Shown in pieces: positions 55,323 to 64,000 of a stretch of 64,000 nt of DNA. The notes beneath the pieces are model-generated. The model had not been told where the DNA came from, made no database searches, and saw nothing but the letters and a program-made list of their open reading frames with translations. The stretch lies in NCBI GenBank assembly GCA_009193035.1, contig SWDT01000111.1:106023-170022 (forward strand). Direction: 5' to 3'. A program made the translations under genes and the position numbers. This DNA is from Halicephalobus mephisto (lineage: Eukaryota > Nematoda > Chromadorea > Rhabditida > Panagrolaimidae). The stretch's first letter is position 1. The number at the start of each line of letters is the position of its first letter.

Positions 55323-58300
55323 TTAGTGGGCTACAAAGAAGCAGATACATGTAGTCAATGTCATATGTGGAGCGGAAGTAGACAATTTGCGAATATTTTT
55401 TAAATTCGACGTCGCTAGATACCAATTAAGAATCCATCTCTCGGAATTTACGTTTTTTAAAAACTACTTTCTCCGAAGTTGGAAAAAACTTCTGTATCTG
55501 CTTCTTTGGACAAGATACCGATGAGTCGATTTGTTCTAATCGGATGTTTCCAATTTTCTGCTTTTCTGAATCGACTAATTTGTCTCTTTCCGGAGGCAAT
55601 CAAGGAGATATCTGAGGAACGAATTATTTCTAGATAAGTGAAGAAAAAACATTTTTTGGAATTTATAGTTTTAATTTTTTTCATAAAATAATTTTTCAGT
55701 AAAAAATAAGAAAAATTGTAAAACATCAATATTAAATTTTTCCAAAATACGGTATAGGATTCTAAAAACTTTTAAAATTCAAAAAAAAATAAAAAAATTT
55801 TAAAATTTTAAAAAATAAAAATGAAATTAACAATTTTATAAAAATTACAAAATTTAAAAAATCACGTTTATTAATTTTTTTTAAACGAAATTTTAATAAA
55901 AAAATTTAACAAAAATAAAATTTGTTAATTTTGGTCCTGACAAGAAAAATATTCTTTTTGAAGAATTTCAAAAATTAAAAATTTTTAAATAAAAAAAATA
56001 GAAGAATTTTTAAATAAAAAAAATACAAAAATTTTTAAATAAAAAAATATAAGAATTTTTAAATAAAAAAATAGAAGAATTTTTAAATAAAAAAAATACA
56101 AAAATTTTTAAATAAAAAAATGCATTTTTCGTGTGAAGACCAAAATAAAACAAATTTATTTTTGAAATAATTAAATCTGATCAACTGCTGAAATGGAGCA
56201 AATTGATCACTATTTATACCCTTGTCCTCATTTCTTGACAATTTTAGGAACAATCTTAAAACTGTAATCTCCGCCTTCTCCGTGACCCAAACGAGGTCAT
56301 CAGAATCCCTTTGAAGCAAAAAATAAGAGGACCAAGGACTGGATAGCTCGAGTGCGTGTCCTCAGAGGGTACTTTGAAATTCAAATTTTCGCAAAACGAA
56401 TTGGATCGTTTTACAAATCCCGTCCTTTTTGCGGAACTGATTCTTTATTTGTCTAACCTGGTTTGTCGAAACTGATCCAAGTTCATCGATGAACTTTTGG
56501 AAGACACATATTTAGAATAATTAAAAACGAATTGCAACTATTTTAAACATGGTTGTGCTGAGGATTTTTGTAAGAAAAATAAAAAATTAAGGATTACAGT
56601 AATACACAAAAATCGAGTTTGAATACTTCTGGTCCAAAGTACCGTATTAAACTTGGAAGGTTCTTTAGGTATTTGTCAGTTTAAGATACAGTAGGAAACG
56701 TAGACGAAAAAGTAAAAATTCTGATTTTTATTATCAATAACAATCAGGAATTTTCGTGACAGGACTCAGTTCGTTTTTTAAGTGTTTTTAACGTTTTTTA
56801 AATCATACTAATAAAAATAAAATTTCATAATTGTTGTTAAGGATTTCTATGAAAAACGAAAATTAAAAAAACAAAAATCATAAAGTGGAACTAAACTCGG
56901 ATTCCTCTTAGAAAATCCCCACTTTTTTGGAACCAAGTTTTGTAACTTTGTTTATATAAGATATCTTTGGACAAATAACGAACTAAAAAATTATAAAAAA
57001 TACGAAAAATACGGAAAATTGAAGATCAAAATTCACAAATTTCTCAAATTAATTTTTTTAATAAACTTACGAATTTTCAACATTTTGGAAAAATTTCAAC
57101 TTTATAAAATATACTTCAAAAATACAGAATTGATTAAAGCAGTTTTTTAAAATTTTTATAAAAATTTAAAAAATCATTTTTTTTATAAAAATTTAAAATT
57201 TTAAAAATTATTTTATAAAATAAATTTTTTTTAAACACAAAAAATTGAAAATAATAAAAATGGAATTATTTGATTTAAAAAATTTGATTTTTAATAAATT
57301 TTTAATTTAAATTTCAAAAAAAAATGAGAAAAATTAATATTGTCTAAAAAATTAGTTTTCAAGGACATAGATTCTAAAAAATATATTAAATTTTTTTATT
57401 AATTTTTTATAAAAAATCGACCGGAATTTCTAATTTTATAAATAATTAAATTTCGCACAATATATAACATAAAAATCGAAATTATTCATTTTGTTATTTT
57501 AAATTTATTAATTTTATAAAAACAAAAATAAATAATTTATGTTATTTAAAAAATTATAAAAAAACAATTGTATTCAAAATTGCATAAAAATGGGGATTTT
57601 TATAAAAAAAATAAATAATCAATTTTGTTAGAAAAATAAAAATTAATTATAAATTATTCTGAAAGATATTGGATTTAATTACTAATATTTTTAAAATCAA
57701 AAAAATTAGTTGTGAATTTTATAAAAAATAATTAAATTTAGTCATTAATATTTTTAAAAACCAAAGGAATTAGTTATGAATTTTATAAAAAATAATTTAA
57801 TTTAATTATTAATATTTTTGAAAATTAAAGGAATTGGTTGTGGATTTTATAAAAAATAATTAAATTTAATTATTAATATTTTTGAAAATTAAAGGAATTG
57901 TGAATTTTATAAAAAATAATTAAATTTAGTCATTAATATTTTTGAAAATCAAAGGAATTGTGAATTTTATAAAAAATAATTAAATTTAGTCATTAATATT
58001 TTTAAAAATCAAAAAAATTAGTTGTGGATTTTATAAAAAATAATTTAATTTAGTCATTAATAATTTCAAAAATCAAAAAAATTAGTTGTGAATTTTATAA
58101 ATAAATAACTAAATTTAATTATTAATATTTTTAAAATCAAAATAATTATGTGTATTTTACAAGATGATTGGATTTGGTCACAAATATTTCGAAAAATACA
58201 AGTATAAGTTATGAATGTTACTATAATTACAAAAGTCAATGACCGAGTTCATGAAAATTCACTGGAATCGAACACCAGACTCACCAAAGCCCTTCTGGAC

Positions 58301-61300
58301 CTGTACCAGCCGGATTTGACCAGGTGACCGGTGGTATGGCCATTTGCATAGATCAACACTCGAACGCGAACGAGCCAAGGAAGGAGTCAAAATATTTGCC
58401 CAGTCAGGTCTAATAACGTCTGACAATGGTGACGCTTCTTTTGATTCAATTGGACTCGCCCGACTTTGGAGGCCATCTTGTTACTTTTGACTTCGGGCCT
58501 AAGTATCGTTTCACACTTTTCGAATAAGGCATCATTACACCAGAGAAATAATTAAATTCAAAACTCATAAATGGTTACGGTAATTTCGTCGGGAATATCG
58601 TAATCCAATTTGAAGTCAGAATTCAACTACTTTTTAAATTATAAAATTTTTAAAAATAATTATTATGCAAATTTGTAAAAAATTCAACTTTTTGAATAAC
58701 TAGAATTTCGAAAGTTTTTGGAATTTTTAGGATTTAATAGATTCTAAAGCTTCAGAATCTATCGAAATTTCGAAATTTTATAAAAATTTTAAAAATCTAC
58801 TGAAATTTCGAAATTTTATAAAAATTTTTAAAATTTATCGAAATTTCGAAATTTTATAAAAATTTTTAAAATTTATCGAAATTTCGAAATTTTATGAAAA
58901 TTTTCAGAATCTACTGAAATTTCGAAATTTTATAAAACTTTTCAAAATTCACTAATATTTTTGGTTTTTTATAAATTTTGTGAAAATTTTCGGAATTTCC
59001 ACATTTAGTAAAAATTTCGGAATTTTATAGACTTTAAAATCTTTTTTGTAAAATTTATAACTAGTTAAATTACATTTTTCACTTTTTTGGATACTGTAAT
59101 TTGGGCTATTTGTTTAATTTTTGAGGATTTGAAGTTAAAACTTAATTAATTAATTTTAAAACTTTATTTTCGATATTATAACAAGAAATTATTAATCACG
59201 TATTGTTTGAAATTTTTGAATCTTCATTACAGTATCCGAAAAAAATACAAATTAAGAAAATTTTAAAATTTCATTTTGATTAAAATTTTCGGATCTTATT
59301 TTTTATTACAGTACTAAAAAATAAAAGTAATTAATTACATTTTATTTGAAGTTTTTGAATCTTCATTACAATATCCGGAAAATGAAAATTTTAAAAAATG
59401 TTTTAATTTTAAATTATATTTTTTTATTTCTTAGTACAGTAATAAAGGTAGGTTAATTACATCTCGTTTTAAGTCCCTGAATCATAATCCATTTTAAAGA
59501 ACCTGTCGACCTTGATTTAAACTCGAAAAACTCTGACCTCGTATCTTTGCGCACTTGAGCGGTTTCAATTCATCCGAAGGAATCCGGAATTCACGTATTC
59601 CACTCGAAAAAGCAGGCCAAGGCTTCTTTTGGCAAATAATCCCCGTTCGATTAAGTCAAATTTTTTTCCGAAAATAGCGATCATATTTTTTAAAAATCGT
59701 GAGAAAATTTTTTGGATTGCATAATGTGAACCAAAAAATAAGAAACCTTGAATTTTTTCGAGAACTGGAAGAGCTATTACTGTTCCATCACAAGGGATGA
59801 TAGTACTTGAATTTGCCTATATTTTGACAGTATGACCATTCCTGAGGGTCTCGGCACGAAAAAGTTATGGTCGTTTCAAAAGAAAAAATACGTTGTTTTT
59901 AATTCTCTTCTTCGTGTCTTCTTAAGCGACAAATAAGAAGTTCCAGAATCTGATTAATACCTCATCTGAAAGCCCATCTTCAGGACTACAAGTGCTGAGG
60001 GTTTCAGAATTGCAGCTTCATTGGCGGCTTCAGAAGAGCAATTTAAAACGACCGACCATCAAAAATTTTTCTCCGGAAATGGTGATCATATTGTTTTAAA
60101 AATCATGGGAAAATTTTTTTTGAATTGTACAATTTTGAAAGTTTCTGGTTCCAAGGACAAGGGAACTGGATGGGAAATTTGAATACTTATTGGTCAAGGT
60201 TGGAAAAACTGTCCAAACAAATAAATGGATCCGTAACATCTTGTACCGTCATCTTGAGGCATCTTCAAGGGGTGATTGAATTAATTTTATTGGGACTTTT
60301 GTCAAGTAAACATCTCCAAAATTAAAATTATAATTAAAATAATTACAATTTTTTGGAGGGAACATATTTGGTTATTTGTAATTTTAAATAAAATTGAAAT
60401 TTTTAAATAAAAAAAGTTTAAATAAAAATTGAAATTTTTAAATAAAAAAAGTTTAAATAAAATTGAAATTTTTAAATAAAAAAAAGTTTAAATAAAGTTA
60501 AAATTTTTAGATGAAAATTAAAATTTTTGAATGGAAGAGTTTAAATTATAAAAAATTGTAAAATTAAAATTTTAAAATCTATATTTTATTATTTTTTAAT
60601 TTTTCAGGAAAATTGTAAAAATTAAATTATTTTTATTTAAAATTGAATTTTCTGCAGGTTTTTGTAATTTTTCGAATTTACATTATTCCGACAATGAGTC
60701 TAAATGGACCACTTTTGAAAATGGCAAAATCTTTCCAGGACCCAAAATCAAATCCATGTTTGATTTCCTTCATCGTCAAAAATATGACTTCGTTATTTTC
60801 CATCAAAAAATTGGAGTTCATGTCGGAATCCATGAGGGTTACTGTAGCTTTCCTGAGGCGTTGTTGGATTTCGGTCAATTCTAGATTGTCTTCGAGCAAT
60901 TGCCAGAGGGCAAGTAACACGGAAGTCATGGGTTCTTTGCTTTTTTCTGCTTTTTCGAGGACTTCTGAATTCAGAGACGGTTTTTTGAAAAAATCACATT
61001 TGTTCAATTTTCTTTCAAATATGGTGAAAATTAAATTGTTAACTTTTATTTCGATTTTTTCTGCCAATTGTAATTCTCTGAAAGCTATTCCGAATTTGTC
61101 GGAATCTAGTCCAGATGGATTTTTCGAAAAAGAAAGATTCAAATTTAGTTCGATGTTAGCGAGATTCGTTTTTTTGTTTTCGGATTCAGATGTAATTTTC
61201 TCAGCCACCATCCCCTGGAGATTTTCATTTTTGTTTTTGGGACATTTCTGAAGACCAAAGGCTTTCGGAAAAGCTTCTCCAGAAGTCAGAGAAACAGAAT

Positions 61301-63430
61301 TCCGAAGATATTTGGAAGAAGGAAGTTCCTTAAAAATTTTAATATTAACATTCAAAAAATTAATTCTAAAATAACAAAGTATAAAATTTTTAAAAAATCG
61401 ATGTTTTTAGAGAAAATTAAATTAAAAAAAATAAATTTTAAAAAAATTAAAATTTTAAAATTTTAAAAAATCGATGTTTTTAGAGAAAATTAAATTTTAA
61501 AAAATTAATTTTAAAAAAATTAAAATTTTTAAATTTTAGAAATTGACGTTTTTAAAAAAATAAAATTAAAAAAAATAAATTTTAAAAAAATTAAAATTTT
61601 AAAATTTTAAAAAATCGATGTTTTTAGAGAAAATTAAATTTAAAAAAATTAATTTTAACATAAATTTCCAAAATTTAAAAATTTTTATTTTTTTTTGAAA
61701 AAATAGAAAATTTTATGAAATTTACAAAAATACAATTTCTTGAACTTTTTGAACTTTATCCAGGACGAAACTAGACACAATTTTGAATTGTTTGTAAAAG
61801 ATCCACTCAATTTCGTCCGCTACGGATTCCTCAATTAACAATGGAAATTTCGGAGTTTTTATAAGGTACCTTAGGGGTACTTTAGACACAGTTTACCTAC
61901 ATTTTGCAAATTAAAATGTGCAAATTTCAGTCCAATCGTGAATTTAAAAAATAAATGCAAATATAAATTTTTTTTTAAAAAGTTTTAAAAAAATAATGAA
62001 CTTCATAGTTAAAAATTATTCGTGATGAGACAGAATTTAAAAATTTCTTTTTTCTGAAAAAATACTGTAAGTAGTAATCCCGACACGAAAAAGTATTAAT
62101 TTACTTTTTTTTATAAATTTAATTTGTAATTATTTGAATATTATTCGCTGTGGGATCAAAGGATTTTTTGGAATTCTTCATTTTCAGAAAAGATTTTAAA
62201 TTGTGGTCCCGACACGAAAAATTATTAATTTATTTTTTGATTATGAAATTAGTGATTTTTAAGCATCATTCGTGACAGGACCATTATTTTCTTGTTTGAT
62301 AATTTCTTTGATCATCATTTTACAAAGTATATTGTAAGTAGTAATCCCGACACGAAAAAGAATAAATTAACTTTTTTTTATAAATTTAATTTGTAATTAT
62401 TTGAATATTATTCGCTGTGGGATCAAAGGATTTTTTGAAATTCTTCATTTTCAGAAAAAATTTTAAATTGTGGTCCCGACACGAATTATGAGCAATTCTT
62501 TTTTTTGAACAAGTTTGGTTGATGATCTTTTAAGTATAAAAAACTCGAAAATCACTCACTTGGAAAACGACAAAAACCTCTTCCGCACACTTGACCTGGA
62601 CGTATACGGTAGGAAAGTAGAAGTATTTTCTTTTAAATAAAATAGAAAAATGCCATTTGGAATAAGAATCAACAAGGGCAGAGGTGCATCTGTCGATGAG
62701 TCTGTCGAAGGAATCTATCTCCTGGACGTCAGAAAAGCATTTTTGCATGAAGTATTTTACGTCTTTGAATGGACTTTGGAAATCCAAAACTTCTGGATCG
62801 AACTTTTTCAATTTCGGTTTTCGTGACAGAACTGCATCAGAATCGTCTTTGAAAACAGTTATGGGTTGATTTTTGTTTTCGAAACTATTAATTAACTTAG
62901 TCGAGTAATCCCCAAGACATCCTGTGAAGATGACAAGGAGATTCGAAAAGAGTACTGCAGAGCAAAGATTGGATTCAGAAAAAGAAACCGGCTTTGAAAT
63001 GTCAAAAAAATTTGTAAATTTCTCACGATCTGAAAAATAAATTTAAAAAATTTGGAAAATTTAAAAATTTAAGAAATTTAAAAATCTAAGAAATTTTAAA
63101 AATTTGAAAAATTTAAGAAATTTTAAAATTTAAGAAATTTTAAATTTAATAAATTTTAAAATTTTAAAAATTTTAAATTTAAGAAATTTTAAAAATTTGA
63201 AAAATTTAAGAAATTTACGAAATTTGAAAATTTAAGAAATTTTTAAAAATTTTAAATTTACCGTTGTTATTTATGATTTGTAAATTTTCGATTTTTTTTA
63301 TGATTAAGGCTGTTTCTGAAATATTTCCGACTTCGGAAATTGATTTGAGAATCCGACTCCATTGTGAAAATTCTGTCGGTTTTATTAATTTTCTGTAAGA
63401 ACTCATGGAATCACAATTCAGGATATGTAT
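55323..63430 (-). CDS. Unrecognised protein, 5' end beyond the window
   Basis: Ten exons can be chained with every phase agreeing: 63262-63430, 62560-63029, 60682-61328, 60210-60262, 59961-60027, 59511-59602, 58285-58476, 56220-56360, 55468-55629, 55323-55414 (TAA). They give 694 aa, and the first exon begins after an acceptor, so more lies to the right. The first three exons are strong coding (DSFDRLIDRCTSALVDSY, YFPTVYVQVKCAEEVFVVF, LLALWQLLEDNLELTEIQQ, FDFGSWKDFAIFKSGPF). The later small exons are less certain but protein-like (GIREFRIPSDELKPL, RPDWANILTPSLARSRSS, SDDLVWVTEKAEITVL, WKHPIRTNRLIGIL). No TM segments except perhaps the last residues. I recognise no domain. Introns, up to 1.9 kb, are filled with AT-rich minisatellites. 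Confidence 0.6.
55929..56145. mobile_element. Inverted-repeat element, GGTCCTGACACGAAA family, copy 3
   Basis: Ends TTTTGGTCCTGACAAGAA and TTTTTCGTGTGAAGACCAAAA. The interior has become a minisatellite of AATTTTTAAATAAAAAAAAT units (about six). Lies in an intron of the unknown gene. Confidence 0.65.
57655..58150. repeat. AT-rich minisatellite, unit about 60 bp, about eight copies
   Basis: GAATTTTATAAAAAATAATT followed by AAATTTAGTCATTAATATTT and an AAAGGAATTGTG or AAAAATTAGTTGTG stretch is repeated across the largest intron of the unknown gene. Confidence 0.85.
58740..58970. repeat. Minisatellite of GAAATTTCGAAATTTTATAA units
   Basis: About five units of roughly 45-48 bp with the self-complementary core GAAATTTCGAAATTT. 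Confidence 0.75.
61380..61690. repeat. AT-rich tandem repeat in intron of the unknown gene
   Basis: TTTTAAAAAATCGATGTTTT plus TAGAGAAAATTAAATT is repeated about four times with variable A-tracts. Confidence 0.7.
62040..62500. repeat. Nested CCCGACACGAAA elements
   Basis: Two near-identical segments (about 62066-62220 and 62336-62495) each hold GTAATCCCGACACGAAAAAG, TTATTCGCTGTGGGATCAAA and GTGGTCCCGACACGAA. They belong to the same end-sequence family as copies 1-3, in back-to-back arrangement. Confidence 0.65.
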
Positions 63431-63537
63431 CTGAAAATGAATTAATTTAGAAATCAGTGTCATTTGAATAATAAACGAAATTATGCATAATTTCCGCTCA
63501 GGACCAAATGATTTTTAAAACTTATCTTTCCGATTCT

Positions 63538-63980
63538 GAACAGAAATTATAAAATTAATTTTATGTATTTCCAGTTAGGACCAAATAAAAAATAATCAAA
63601 AATGAAATTTTTTTGAGGTTTTGGACGGAATTAAAAATTCAAAAAATTATGAAATTTCCATTCAGGACCAAATAAAAATTATTTTTTGTGGTCTTGAACA
63701 GAAATTATAAAATTAATTTTACGTATTTCCAGTTAGGACCAAGTAAAAATAATCAAAAATGAAAGTTTTTTGAGGTCTTGGACGGAAATAAAGATTCAAA
63801 AAATCATGAAATTTCCATTCAGGACCAAATAAAAATTATTTTTTGTGGTCTTGAACAGAAATTATAAAATTAATTTTATTTAATTTCCACTCAGGACCAA
63901 ATAAAAATAATAAAAAAAAATTCCTCTTAATTTTGAGTGGATACTGTACAAAATTATATTCACTTAATTTCCACTCAAAA
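63538..63980. repeat. Tandem array, monomer about 157-158 bp, 2.8 copies
   Basis: GAACAGAAATTATAAAATTA recurs at 63538, 63696 and 63853. Each unit carries TTCCAGTTAGGACCAA and TTCCATTCAGGACCAAATAA. It runs to the window edge within an intron of the unknown gene. Confidence 0.85.
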
Positions 63981-64000
63981 ATATGTAAAAAATCTTCAAA

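Noticed and set aside
58250..58300. tRNA-like T-arm (GTTCGATTCCAG) on the minus strand
   Set aside because: The flanking bases do not form a 5-bp T stem, and there is no A box, anticodon arm or acceptor stem.

Overview
The window is nuclear DNA of a nematode, most like Caenorhabditis. Introns are short (about 40-60 bp) with TTTCAG/TTTTAG acceptors, several first exons carry trans-splice-like acceptors, intergenic DNA is AT-rich and full of small inverted-repeat elements, and the recognisable genes are worm-typical (cuticlin, OAC acyltransferase, gar-1, DHHC enzyme). Gene models were built by hand from splice signals and reading-frame phase. Phase closes exactly for nearly every model given.

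Layout. 0-5.5 kb: 3' end of a Thr-rich secreted-protein gene (+), gar-1 (-), a tRNA-Gly(GCC) (+), and a ZDHHC2/15/20-type palmitoyltransferase (-) with two alternative last exons. 5.5-31 kb: an accessory Hsp70 region. It has four same-strand Hsp70-like genes (7.8-17.1 kb), decayed fragments, a piece of RTE-type retrotransposon, a four-TM gene, an OAC acyltransferase (+), and a fifth, very unusual Hsp70-related gene (+, 28.7-30.8 kb) with a broken partial copy 8 kb upstream. 31-36 kb: two adjacent N-acetyltransferase genes of the NAA50 type (-), probably an operon, and tandem repeats. 36-42.2 kb: a large Ser/Glu-rich coiled-coil gene (-) with an unresolved frame break near its 3' end. 42-54 kb: a GPR180/TMEM145-like seven-TM gene (-), the C-terminal half of a chitinase (+), and a cuticlin (-) with an apparent GC-AG first intron. 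54-64 kb: an unrecognised gene (-) entering from beyond the right edge, with exons scattered among AT-rich minisatellites.

The best candidate for something new is the Hsp70 group. All four tandem genes share two intron positions, end after a short piece of substrate-binding domain (491-553 aa against about 640), lack a lid and a C-terminal EEVD, and three of them have a shortened NBD-SBD linker. The fourth has lost the ATP-binding motifs. The fifth gene encodes a 699-aa protein that looks like two actin-fold ATPase domains in series, the first degenerate, with no substrate-binding domain. All five have a GATA-type site about 50-130 bp upstream of the ATG, suggesting shared, perhaps intestinal, expression. 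This is inference: no search or structure prediction could be run.
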